From a bacterium HR36 (GTDB lineage: Bacteria > Planctomycetota > Planctomycetia > Gemmatales > HRBIN36), in assembly GCA_002898995.1 (NCBI GenBank), contig BEIM01000030.1:1-14796 (forward strand): a stretch of DNA of 14,796 nucleotides, written 5' to 3'. Shown piece by piece: positions 7,845 through 14,796 of this stretch. The notes under the pieces are model-generated. The model saw nothing but the letters and a program-made list of their open reading frames with translations. It had not been told where the DNA came from and did not search any database. A program made the position numbers and the translations under genes. Position 1 is the first letter of the stretch; each line of letters begins with the position of its first letter.

Positions 7845-7857
7845 TATAATCATCATA
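7845..7857. promoter_or_regulatory. Divergent promoter region: -10 boxes on both strands
   Basis: TATAAT at 7845-7850 on the plus strand would give a leader of about 43 nt before the ATG at 7900. On the minus strand TATGAT (7857-7852) lies 37 nt upstream of the ATG at 7815. Good -35 boxes were not found for either, so only the -10 matches support this. Confidence 0.4.
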
Positions 7858-7899
7858 AGGAAACCGAGGCGGGCTGATCGAGCCAGAGGATAAGCGACC

Positions 7900-8358
7900 A
7901 TGTCTGATGTACCGGCAGCTACGGAAGAGTTGGAGACGGATCCGCGATTTCCCAGCGGCAAGTGGAGAGGATTTTTCTTACAAGCGGCGCTGCCGCCCGG
8001 CCGGCACGAGATGGAATTGCTCTTGACGTTCCGTCATGGCCAGCTTACAGGAGAAGGCCGCGATTGCGTAGGCAAATTCCATGTCCGCGGAACTTATGAA
8101 CTCAGCAGCGGGCAATGTGAATGGGTCAAGCAATACGTAGGTCGGCACGCCGTCTATTATCGCGGCTACAACGAGGGGAAAGGGATTTGGGGAACCTGGG
8201 AGATCATCGGAGAGACGCCAGCGTCGCGGGGAGGGTTCCATATTTGGCCCGACGGGATGCCCGACCCCACCAAACCTCACTTGAGCGAGGAAGCATCATT
8301 GCCCGCGCCGAAATTGAAGCGGAAGCGTATGCTCCAGCCTGCCGGCCAGGGAACGTAG
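7900..8358 (+). CDS. Conserved-looking hypothetical protein, 152 residues
   Basis: The function is unknown. The protein has no signal peptide or membrane segment. It looks like a compact beta-rich fold: aromatic residues and glycines recur in FPSGKWRGFFLQ, LTFRHGQLTGEGRDCVGKF, YYRGYNEGKGIWGTWEI and GGFHIWPDGM. The pattern of repeated G-x-W/F strands suggests a small barrel or lipocalin-like sheet, but this is only an impression. The C-terminal 25 residues are charged and probably disordered (KLKRKRM). The ATG at 7900 is preceded by AGAGGA with a 9-nt spacer, and a TATAAT lies about 50 nt upstream. The leucine-rich repeat lipoprotein gene follows after 32 bp on the same strand, so the two may be co-transcribed. 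Confidence 0.8.
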   Translation: MSDVPAATEELETDPRFPSGKWRGFFLQAALPPGRHEMELLLTFRHGQLTGEGRDCVGKFHVRGTYELSSGQCEWVKQYVGRHAVYYRGYNEGKGIWGTWEIIGETPASRGGFHIWPDGMPDPTKPHLSEEASLPAPKLKRKRMLQPAGQGT

Positions 8359-8390
8359 TATCGGCCGGTTCATCGGAATCACCACCTCCG

Positions 8391-9368
8391 ATGTCCATTC
8401 GGGAAAAAGCCGCCAGGGTGCTCGTAGTCATTTGGCTAGGATTAGTTGTTGGTACGCTTGGCTGTACTGGGGAGTCGGAGATGGAACGAATTGCTCGGCG
8501 TTTAGAATTGGCTGGGGCACGCTTGCAATGGGACGAGTCGTCTGGGGACATAATTGGGGTAGATTTCAGTGATGCGCCCTGGTCTTCGGCATGGTGGGCA
8601 GACTTAGCGTCTTTGAGCAACCTGCGCAAGCTGGTGCTGGTACGTACGGGGATCCGCGACACTGAATTGGCCCAGTTGCCAGATTGGCCCGAACTGCGAC
8701 GGTTAGTGCTCACTGGCAACCCGATTAGCGACGCAGGATTGAAGCATTTGCGCAGGTACAGGCGCTTACAGCAGCTAGTGCTTTCGTATACGGATATTAC
8801 CGACGGAGCTGTGATCGAGTTAGCCGAATGGCCCGGTTTAAAGGAAGTCGAACTGCGTGGCACCCGGATTACAGACCAGGGCGTGCCGAGCTTGGCCGGC
8901 ATGCCCGCGCTACGCAAGCTGGGCCTGGCCGAGACCGCGATTACCGATGCGGGCCTGAAATCCCTGACCAGCTTAGGTAGCCTGGAGGAGTTGGACGTCA
9001 GCGACAGCCAAGTGTGTGGAGCAGGCCTAACCGCAGCGGAATCGTTACCGCGGCTTCGGCGATTGTGCCTGAATGGTACAGGGGTGGGCGACGACGCTTT
9101 GCGGCCCCTATGCCATTGCGCTGCCCTCAGCGATCTCAGCCTGGCCCGCACCCGCATCACCGACCGGGCCTGGGAAATGCTGGCCAAAATGCCGCAACTG
9201 CGTCGGCTGGATGTGCGGGGTAGTCACGTCAGTGCCACCGCTGCAGCCCACTGGCAACAACGCCACTCCCATTGTGAAGTGCTGTACCTCGTAGTTCTGC
9301 CACCGCACGAATTGCTCTCTGATCCTCTGTCGGTTTTTCCTGAGCCGGACCCGCAACGTTCTCCCTAA
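8391..9368 (+). CDS. Leucine-rich repeat lipoprotein, nine 24-residue repeats
   Basis: This 325-residue protein is probably exported and lipid-anchored. Residues 1-24 form a signal (basic MSIREKAAR, then a hydrophobic stretch) ending TLG before C25; the lipobox is imperfect because -3 is Thr. Nine leucine-rich repeats follow with exact 24-residue spacing. The LxxLxL motif starts at residues 78, 102, 126, 150, 174, 198, 222, 246 and 270. Typical units read LxxLxLxxTxITDxGLxxL, a type expanded in planctomycetes and used for protein binding. The C-terminal 40 residues are not repeats. I start at the ATG at 8391, which gives the signal peptide. An in-frame reading back to 8121 would overlap the preceding gene and adds nothing conserved. 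The RBS is weak. The binding partner is unknown. It ends 2 bp from the convergent protease-like gene. Confidence 0.85.
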   Translation: MSIREKAARVLVVIWLGLVVGTLGCTGESEMERIARRLELAGARLQWDESSGDIIGVDFSDAPWSSAWWADLASLSNLRKLVLVRTGIRDTELAQLPDWPELRRLVLTGNPISDAGLKHLRRYRRLQQLVLSYTDITDGAVIELAEWPGLKEVELRGTRITDQGVPSLAGMPALRKLGLAETAITDAGLKSLTSLGSLEELDVSDSQVCGAGLTAAESLPRLRRLCLNGTGVGDDALRPLCHCAALSDLSLARTRITDRAWEMLAKMPQLRRLDVRGSHVSATAAAHWQQRHSHCEVLYLVVLPPHELLSDPLSVFPEPDPQRSP

Positions 9369-9370
9369 CT

Positions 9371-10252
9371 TCACCGTATCCACCACTGTCGCCAACTCTC
9401 CCAGCGAGAAGCGCGGCGGGTCGGTGTCCAGCCGTAAAAGGCCCACCAGGACTGTTCGGGGGACTGTCCACTTTTTAGCCAGCGTTCGGATAAGGGGCGG
9501 GCTGGGGAATTCCGCCGGAGATCCGCCAGATAGCTTTGCAGGCAGGTGCGGTACTCCGGCCCACCTCGCAGTAGCAGAAACGTCCATGACCAGGCCTCAG
9601 CGTATTCCTGCACGCCCATTTGCTGCATGCGCGTCAACCGCTCCAGGCGCGACAGATTCGGCTCCCAACCCTGGCGCGCTTGGCGTTCCAGCGATTCCGC
9701 CAGCCGTTCCTGCCAACCATGACCTTCCGGCACCTCGTAGTACATGGCCAGGCCTTCGTCCAACCAGAGAGGTAACTGCGGGCAGGATGGGTTCAGTACC
9801 GCATGTACGAACTCGTGGCGTAGGGTGCGGCGAAGATCTGCCCCAACCAGCGCTACAATAACTGGCGTCTTACCATGCAGGAAGAATAGCCCCTGTCGGT
9901 TCACGTCGCGCTGCGTCAAGTGTGGCACACTTTGCAGCAGGAATTGCTCATACAGCTCGCGGTCGTGAAACAGATACAGGCCAATCCGTTCGATGCACAA
10001 CGGGATTGCCAATTCGGTTTGCAGTCGTTCCCCTAGTTGTACCAATTCCTGAGCTAGTCCGTCGAGGTCCCGCACCGGTCCATCTGCGAACACCAGGAAC
10101 GGCCCAGAATGAGTATGGTAAGGCCAAGCCTGGCCGGCCATGCCACCTGCGAACCAACACAGCACACTGCCCGCTAACCATATCCAACCGATCGTTATTA
10201 CCCATGCGCGCCGAGTTGGCACACGCGTTGGATTTCCCTGGATGTAGTCCAT
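9371..10252 (-). CDS. Membrane-anchored HExxH metalloprotease-like protein (DUF1570 / peptidase MA-like)
   Basis: This 293-residue protein has a basic N-terminus and one hydrophobic segment at about residues 17-40 (signal anchor), so the rest is likely periplasmic. HEFVH at 146-150 supplies two zinc ligands and the catalytic glutamate. E166 in LWLDEGLAMYYE is the expected third ligand of the gluzincin arrangement. This pattern, with RRTLRHEFVHAVL before it, matches DUF1570 / peptidase MA-like proteins common in planctomycetes. All key residues are present, so it may be active; the substrate is unknown. The ATG at 10252 (MDYIQGN) places the anchor correctly. A GGAG lies 11 nt upstream, rather far. 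ATGs at 10276 and 10345 are in frame but have no RBS and add residues without features. It converges with the leucine-rich repeat gene. Confidence 0.82.
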   Translation of the reverse strand: MDYIQGNPTRVPTRRAWVITIGWIWLAGSVLCWFAGGMAGQAWPYHTHSGPFLVFADGPVRDLDGLAQELVQLGERLQTELAIPLCIERIGLYLFHDRELYEQFLLQSVPHLTQRDVNRQGLFFLHGKTPVIVALVGADLRRTLRHEFVHAVLNPSCPQLPLWLDEGLAMYYEVPEGHGWQERLAESLERQARQGWEPNLSRLERLTRMQQMGVQEYAEAWSWTFLLLRGGPEYRTCLQSYLADLRRNSPARPLSERWLKSGQSPEQSWWAFYGWTPTRRASRWESWRQWWIR

Positions 10253-10393
10253 TTCGCCAATTGCTCCGTACCCCATAGCCAATTCACATCTTGGCGCGTA
10301 AGCACAGGCGGGCTGTGCGCGAGAAGGCCAGAATGGTCGCGACACCCAGGGTAGGCCTGGAGCAAATGCCCACTGCAGTCAACCTAACTGCCC

Positions 10394-10546
10394 GTGCTGT
10401 TCCTCTGCTTGGTGGCACTTATCGGCTGCGGGTCGGAGACGACGAAGCGTAAACACTTGTGCCTACGGAAATCCCCCGATACGCTGCCCGCACTACCGCT
10501 ACGCCAGCTAAACTCGGCGTGGCTTTCCAAAGTTGCCGGCTTATGA
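10394..10546 (+). CDS. Possible small lipoprotein or remnant of one, 50 codons
   Basis: From a GTG at 10394 the frame reads a short hydrophobic run ending LIGC, an ideal lipobox, followed by GSETTKR and about 30 further residues before TGA. The signal lacks a basic start, and no Shine-Dalgarno sequence is visible. An in-frame TAA sits at 10385-10387. It may be the front of a decayed lipoprotein gene rather than an active one, or chance. Confidence 0.22.
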   Translation: MLFLCLVALIGCGSETTKRKHLCLRKSPDTLPALPLRQLNSAWLSKVAGL

Positions 10547-10960
10547 CACGCCTGAGCTCCGTGGCGCTTTTCCTTCACATGGGCAAGGCCGTGCACTTAC
10601 GTTCTCCACCCTTCACGCAGTGGCGCTACACCGTTTGGCACTCGAGTCCGTGTACAGAAAGTGGGAGGTGCGACCCATCCGCAGCGTGCTGAAACGGACT
10701 TGCACCGCAGCACGTGCCTCTCCCATGTGGGGCAAGTGGCGAACCGTGGGCTGTGCTTCCGTAGCGCCTTTCTCTACCTATTCCTCCACATTGCTCTGCG
10801 GCCGAGCAGCTGAAAACGCCAGCCGTAAAAACGGTAGGGTTTCCTCTATCCGCTCCATCCAGCTTGGCCCGCGGCCCATCGCTCTTGCATCATCCCAGTA
10901 ACTGGCATCGAAAACGCGACACCACTTTGCAAAACGTTGCAATCGAGTGCAGCCATTTGC

Positions 10961-10976
10961 CATGAGCCTGCTCATG
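10961..10976. repeat. Perfect inverted repeat CATGAGC-CT-GCTCATG
   Basis: Seven-base arms flank two bases, 40 bp beyond the fabF stop. As RNA it would be a 6-bp stem with a 4-nt loop, with no T-run in either direction. It is therefore a poor terminator and might instead be a protein-binding site. Confidence 0.4.
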
Positions 10977-11015
10977 ATTGAGAAGGGCAGCCGAGTTCGG
11001 GGTGGGATTCCGTCC

Positions 11016-12314
11016 TTACTTTCGGCCGTTGGTAAATTGGGCCATGACGATGGCGGCGTTCTGGCCACCAAATCCGAAACTGTTGGAGACAGCGACCCGC
11101 ACTTTTTGTTCGCGGGCGACGTTGGGTACGTAGTCGAGATCGCAGGCGGGATCGGGATATTCGTAATTGATGGTAGGAGGCAGGACGTTTTCCTTGAGCG
11201 TCATGGCCAGAGCCACCGCTTCCACAGCGCCAGCGGCGCCAATGAGGTGCCCGATCATGGATTTGATAGAGCTGAGCGGCAAGCGCTTGGCCTGTTCGCC
11301 GAAAACGAGCTTGACAGCGTTGGTTTCCATTTCGTCGTTGAGTTTAGTGCTCGTGCCGTGCGCGTTGATATAGTCTACGTCGTGCACGTCCACACGTGCC
11401 TCCTCGAGCGCCCAGCGGATAGCCCGCGCTGCCCCGCGACCTTGCGGATCGGGTTTGGTGACGGAATAGGCATCGAAACTGGAGCCGTAGCCCGTCACTT
11501 CGCAATAAATCTGCGCGCCGCGGCGTCGCGCATGCTCGAGTTCTTCCAGAACCAATACCCCAGCGCCTTCACCGAGGACGAAGCCGTCGCGTTCCAGGTC
11601 AAAAGGACGTGAAACAGCCTGAGGCTCACGTTGCGCCCGACTGAGAGCACCTAGGGCGTTGTAAGCCAACAACAGCAGGGGATCGATGCGGCTATCGGCA
11701 CCGCCGGCCAGCATAATGTCTGCGTGGTCCAAGGCAATCAAGCGGAAAGCCTCGCCAATGGCCTGAGTACCCGCAGCGCAAGCCGTCGTTACCGTGCTGT
11801 TGGGACCCTGCGCGTTGAACATTATCGAAATATGGGCAGCGGCCATATTGGGCAGGTACTTCAAAATCCACAGCGGAAACAAAGTCCCAGCAGCGCACTG
11901 TCCCAAGCGGGTCACATCGAGCTGGCCACGTTCATCGCAAGCCTGAATAAGTGCAGGCGAAATTTCTGGTAACTCGGTAGGGACGATACCCGTGCCCATA
12001 CATACGCCGAATCGCTCGGGGTTGATGCGGTTGAGATCGAGGCCGGCATCTTGGATGGCCATGGCAGCGGCGGCGACACCAAAACGCATTGCCCGCCCCA
12101 TAATCTTGAGGGATTTGCGGTGCTCGGGCGGCACCCAGGCGGTCACATCGAAATCCCGAACCTCGGCAGCAATTTTCACGGGGTGCCGGGAGGCATCGAA
12201 ACTGGTAATCGGACCAACGCCGCTACGTCCCTCGACGCAGGCCTTCCAAAAAGCATCTTTGCCGATACCGTTGGGGGCCACCACACCCAAGCCGGTCACT
12301 ACGACTCGCCGCAT
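11016..12314 (-). CDS. fabF: Beta-ketoacyl-[acyl-carrier-protein] synthase II (FabF-like)
   Basis: This 432-residue condensing enzyme extends an acyl chain with malonyl-ACP in type II fatty acid synthesis or a related pathway. The catalytic triad is intact: C179 in TVTTACAAGTQ, H319 in INAHGTST, and H356 in SIKSMIGHLIGAAGAVEA, with K351 just before. The N-terminus RRVVVTGLGVVAPNG and the C-terminal SNSFGFGGQNA are standard. It is about 20 residues longer than typical FabF (near 410), and the segment GTGIVPTELPEISPALIQAC is unlike the E. coli enzyme, so it may be a specialised paralogue. The ATG at 12314 has AAGG 7 nt upstream. No acyl carrier protein or other fab gene is adjacent; it appears to be a single-gene unit with a leader of about 150 nt. 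The KAS call is firm; the exact chain-length role is open. Confidence 0.94.
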   Translation of the reverse strand: MRRVVVTGLGVVAPNGIGKDAFWKACVEGRSGVGPITSFDASRHPVKIAAEVRDFDVTAWVPPEHRKSLKIMGRAMRFGVAAAAMAIQDAGLDLNRINPERFGVCMGTGIVPTELPEISPALIQACDERGQLDVTRLGQCAAGTLFPLWILKYLPNMAAAHISIMFNAQGPNSTVTTACAAGTQAIGEAFRLIALDHADIMLAGGADSRIDPLLLLAYNALGALSRAQREPQAVSRPFDLERDGFVLGEGAGVLVLEELEHARRRGAQIYCEVTGYGSSFDAYSVTKPDPQGRGAARAIRWALEEARVDVHDVDYINAHGTSTKLNDEMETNAVKLVFGEQAKRLPLSSIKSMIGHLIGAAGAVEAVALAMTLKENVLPPTINYEYPDPACDLDYVPNVAREQKVRVAVSNSFGFGGQNAAIVMAQFTNGRK

Positions 12315-13050
12315 AGCTTTACCTTGCTGTCTTCCCCACAGTTGGCTGTCCCGTTAATAGCTTTCGTCCGCCCGCCTGATGAGTCTTGGCCCCGATGTCA
12401 TTCCGTCGCGGGGTTTGACGAATTATTTTCGCTTGTTTTTGCAAATTCGGCAAACTGCTTTTGCTCCGTCATTGTAACCGATTTGCCGGAGCTTGTCTTT
12501 CCGCATAAACTGTACACTCCGCCTGGGGCCAGCCCTACGAAGGAGCTAATGGCTGCAAAAGCCAGAGCCACGATTTTTTGCCAGGCACGCTTGCCTAAAC
12601 AGGGTTCCAGCACTTAGTGCAGGAGATCCGCTAGGCCTATGGTAGTCGGTAAAGCGTATCGGCATAAATGCAGTGGATCCGTGAGCGCGAGTGCGGTTTC
12701 CCCGTTGCCGACGCTGACCGGCGATACGAATGGGCGGGAATTGCAGGGAGAGCTGGCCGTTTGCCGATATTCTTTCCGGAACACCGCGCACCTATGGTTA
12801 ACAGAAGGGTGGCTCCGCAAACTGTGAGGCCGATTTGTCGGAGTAGCCGGAGTCGTACGAGGGTGAAGACATTATGAATTGTGCGGAAAAATGTTGGCCG
12901 GTGGGTTGCAGAATCAGGCTGGGTTTGCCAAAATAGCCATGAGCCTAGCCTACCCCACCATAAGTCGGTTGGCACCGTGCTCGGGGAGCTGTGCCGTTGC
13001 CAGTGCTATCTTTGCGGCCGGCCAGCTCGTGATTAGTGTCGTCATCGAAC
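12315..13050. other. 736-bp divergent intergenic region upstream of fabF and the helicase gene
   Basis: It separates two divergently transcribed genes. On the minus side it has a candidate fabF promoter. A 71-codon GTG frame (12398-12613, minus) has a hydrophobic stretch but an in-frame stop directly upstream and a poor RBS, and it overlaps that promoter. A 112-codon minus frame (12637-12975) also has a hydrophobic stretch but is Arg/Ser-rich afterwards and has no supporting start. I call neither as a gene. No clear promoter for the plus-strand helicase was found. Confidence 0.5.
12471..12499 (-). promoter_or_regulatory. Candidate fabF promoter
   Basis: On the minus strand AAGACA (12499-12494) and TACAAT (12476-12471) are separated by exactly 17 nt. 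They match 4 of 6 and 5 of 6 sigma-70 consensus bases. Transcription would start near 12464, leaving a leader of about 150 nt before fabF in which I see no recognised riboswitch. Confidence 0.42.
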
Positions 13051-14796
13051 ATGGTGCTGACACCCAGACATGACAACGAGGTTCTGACGCCCATGAGGAT
13101 ACTCGGCGGTGCGTGTTTGGTCGCGACGAAAAGTCCGGCTGGCGGTAAGACTTCTCCTATCTCGGAGTTGGTCACGTGTGATGCCGCCTGGCAGCAAGAG
13201 ACGCAATCCCGTTCACCCGCGTCGGTTTCCCCAGGAGGTCTGGAGTGGGCAAACGGTTCGGACTTGCTCGCATACTTGGCCACCTTGTTCCGCGAAGAAC
13301 AGCGAAAAACTAAGGGCGAGCCGCCTCGACAAAGTGAGTTTCCCACTTCGGTGTGGAAGCTTGCTGAATGCCTCCTTGGGCAGGAACGAGCTGCGCCAGC
13401 TCCATGCGAAACCGCTGATGAATCTGGCCAGCGGGCCTACTCGCTGCCCCCCGCGACGCCGGGCTCCCGCCAAATAACATGGTGCGACCAAGAACTAACG
13501 GAGCAGCAACGAGAAGTGGTGCTGCGCGCCCTGCAGGCGAAAGAAGGCTTTGTGATGCAAGGGCCACCCGGCAGCGGCAAGACGCGCGTCCTGGTCGAGC
13601 TGATTCGACAATGTCTGCAGCAGCATGAGCGCGTCATCGTAACCGCACAACACAGTGCTTCCTTGCAGCGTCTGCTCGGTCAACTCCGCGGGGTTGAAGA
13701 AGTTCTTGCCGTATACCTTCCTGCTGCGTCGGAAACGGCTGACACGCTGCCAGAAGAGCTGCGCCGCTGGTTACCACAGACGCAGGCGAAAATCCTCGCG
13801 CTGCAGCTCCAGCGGAGCGCTGAGGCCTCCGCGCTGAACTGGGAAAAGGAGCTACGCCAACTGCAACAAGCGATGAATTGGCTCCACGAAGTCGAGCGCA
13901 TCGCTGCGGAGTGGCCACGAGAAGACGCCCAGCTGTGCGGCCTCCGACAACAGCGCGAGCAGTTGATAACCGAGTTTCGGCATTATTTGGAGCATCCCGA
14001 TTCTGTGGCCGAAGGGAAATTAGGCGAGGCGCTGGATGCGGAAAAACGCAAGCATCAAATCATTCTGGCCGATTTACATCAACGCAGCCAGCAGGCACAG
14101 GAACAACTACAACGCGCCAGAATGCAATACGAGCTATGGCGGCAGCGTGTGGCCCATCAGCAGCAAATTGTTGCCATCAAAAAGGCTCGGACATTTTGGC
14201 GCTGGCTGTGGTGGCAGACGCTGTTCCAATCGAGGAGCGAAGAAAGATTAGCTGAATTCCAAGCGCGCTTCCAAGAGGCCGAAGCCGAAGTGCACCGTTG
14301 CCAACGCGAATATGAACAAGCCACAGAAGCTCAACAATGTGAGCAGCAGCGCCATCGCACCGCTCAGGAGCAGATTGTCAGGTCGTTCTTCGAAAACCAG
14401 ATCGCGGAGCTGGACACCCAGCTGCGTGCTGCGGAATACCTTTGGATGCAAGCTCTGGAACGCTGGCGACATTGCGGCGAGTTGGTACGGGAATTGTGGC
14501 CGGCAGCCAGCTTTCCCGAAAAGCCGGATGTCGAGGCGGTGCGCACCCTGCGCGAGCGCGCCCGTGCTCGCGCTGAGATCATCGAACATTACCTGGAATC
14601 CGTGCGCTCCCTGCCCAGTCGGATACCCGAACTTACAGAGGTCTGGGCTAATCGCTTGGCTGACTGGGCATCCTTAGTGGTGGCGCCGGTGCAAGCGCTG
14701 ATCCCAACCCTTTCTTGGCGGAGAGCGGACCGCATGATCGTTTTGGACACCCATGAACTTCCGCAACCAACGTGGGAGGCTTTGCGTCACCAAGCG
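13051..14796 (+). CDS. Superfamily 1 DNA2/NAM7-type helicase/ATPase with coiled coil, N-terminal part
   Basis: This frame runs 582 codons to the right edge with no stop. LTEQQREVVLRALQ at about 150-163 leads into Walker A GPPGSGKT (171-178; K177 binds phosphate), followed by ERVIVTAQHSASLQRLL as motif Ia. This is the pattern of DNA2/NAM7/UPF1-like helicases (AAA_11/AAA_12). From about residue 230 to 450 the sequence is a long Gln/Glu/Arg-rich coiled coil inserted before the expected Walker B and later helicase motifs, which lie outside the window. Inside it is a Trp-rich patch FWRWLWW at 382-388. The start is uncertain: an in-frame TGA ends at 13032; GTG 13036, ATG 13051 and ATG 13093 are possible, the last with GAGG 11 nt upstream. 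It could be a housekeeping or a defence nuclease-helicase; the C-terminus would decide. The ATPase family is likely; the role is unknown. Confidence 0.82.
   Translation, partial: MVLTPRHDNEVLTPMRILGGACLVATKSPAGGKTSPISELVTCDAAWQQETQSRSPASVSPGGLEWANGSDLLAYLATLFREEQRKTKGEPPRQSEFPTSVWKLAECLLGQERAAPAPCETADESGQRAYSLPPATPGSRQITWCDQELTEQQREVVLRALQAKEGFVMQGPPGSGKTRVLVELIRQCLQQHERVIVTAQHSASLQRLLGQLRGVEEVLAVYLPAASETADTLPEELRRWLPQTQAKILALQLQRSAEASALNWEKELRQLQQAMNWLHEVERIAAEWPREDAQLCGLRQQREQLITEFRHYLEHPDSVAEGKLGEALDAEKRKHQIILADLHQRSQQAQEQLQRARMQYELWRQRVAHQQQIVAIKKARTFWRWLWWQTLFQSRSEERLAEFQARFQEAEAEVHRCQREYEQATEAQQCEQQRHRTAQEQIVRSFFENQIAELDTQLRAAEYLWMQALERWRHCGELVRELWPAASFPEKPDVEAVRTLRERARARAEIIEHYLESVRSLPSRIPELTEVWANRLADWASLVVAPVQALIPTLSWRRADRMIVLDTHELPQPTWEALRHQA

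Larger units (their letters stand above)
10253..11015. other. 763-bp intergenic region between fabF and the protease-like gene
   Basis: No gene here is convincing. The stretch must hold the promoter of the minus-strand protease-like gene, but I see no clear -35/-10 pair. It contains a weak lipoprotein-like ORF (10394-10546, plus), a 65-codon minus frame (10778-10975) without an RBS, a short palindrome CCAGT-A-ACTGG at 10895-10905, and an inverted repeat at 10961-10976. It may be decayed coding sequence. Confidence 0.5.

Noticed and set aside
8121..8390. Extension of the leucine-rich repeat protein back to 8121
   Set aside because: It overlaps the 152-residue gene in another frame, the extra 90 residues are Arg/Ser-rich, and it would bury the signal peptide.
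10778..10975. 65-codon minus-strand frame after fabF
   Set aside because: The residues look somewhat protein-like, but there is no RBS, no recognised family, and the frame ends arbitrarily. Not enough to call a gene.
10947..11612. 221-codon plus-strand frame opposite fabF
   Set aside because: It is antisense to an intact KAS gene whose motifs fix the coding strand.
12398..12613. 71-codon GTG-start minus frame with a hydrophobic stretch
   Set aside because: An in-frame TAA lies directly before the GTG, the RBS is poor, and the frame overlaps a well-spaced candidate promoter for fabF.
12051..12617. 188-codon plus-strand frame over the fabF start region
   Set aside because: It overlaps the fabF N-terminus on the other strand, and its composition shows no protein family.
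12637..12975. 112-codon minus frame with a signal-like segment
   Set aside because: The hydrophobic part is internal, no start near it has an RBS, and the remainder is Arg/Ser-rich as expected for a random GC-rich frame.
1..14796. CRISPR arrays, insertion sequences, phage genes, rRNA
   Set aside because: No regularly spaced repeats of CRISPR type, no transposase-like frame or terminal inverted repeats, and no rRNA sequence were seen.

Overview
The window looks like a chromosomal segment of a planctomycete, plausibly of the Gemmatales/Gemmataceae type. This is inferred from gene content: a futalosine-pathway menaquinone gene, a lipoprotein built of 24-residue leucine-rich repeats, a DUF1570-like HExxH protein, a large YCF48-type propeller protein, a long FabF-like synthase, and wide intergenic spaces (three of roughly 440-760 bp). 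GC content is moderately high. No insertion sequence, phage gene, CRISPR array or rRNA was seen.

Left part (1-3346, all minus strand). Reading in the direction of transcription, tRNA-Ser(CGA) is followed 2 nt later by a group II PLP-dependent (aromatic-L-amino-acid type) decarboxylase, then mqnE (aminofutalosine synthase), then the N-terminal 203 codons of a beta-class N6-adenine/N4-cytosine DNA methyltransferase that runs off the left edge. The spacers are short, and a perfect TATAAT lies upstream of the tRNA, so one transcript could serve all four.

Centre (3540-7815, minus). A 1074-residue membrane-anchored or exported protein carries seven YCF48/Asp-box propeller repeats, a PIG-L-like region that appears to have lost its metal-binding motifs, and a C-terminal CBM9-like domain. 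After a 436-bp gap comes an unrecognised 204-residue protein, transcribed divergently from the next block.

Right-centre (7900-10252). On the plus strand lie a 152-residue protein of unknown function and a probable lipoprotein with nine exactly spaced 24-residue leucine-rich repeats. It converges, with a 2-bp gap, on a minus-strand single-pass membrane protein with an HEFVH...E zinc-protease signature.

Right part (10253-14796). A 763-bp gap contains a faint lipoprotein-like ORF. fabF (KAS II, intact Cys-His-His) follows on the minus strand behind a plausible promoter. After another 736-bp gap comes the N-terminal part of a superfamily 1 DNA2/NAM7-type helicase/ATPase on the plus strand. It has a Walker A motif and a long coiled coil with a Trp-rich patch, and runs off the right edge.

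Most of this is ordinary housekeeping and planctomycete-specific content. I do not see a clear new multi-gene system. The items best worth a second look are the propeller/dead-PIG-L/CBM9-like fusion, the tRNA fused almost directly to a start codon, the coiled-coil helicase and the truncated methyltransferase at the left edge.
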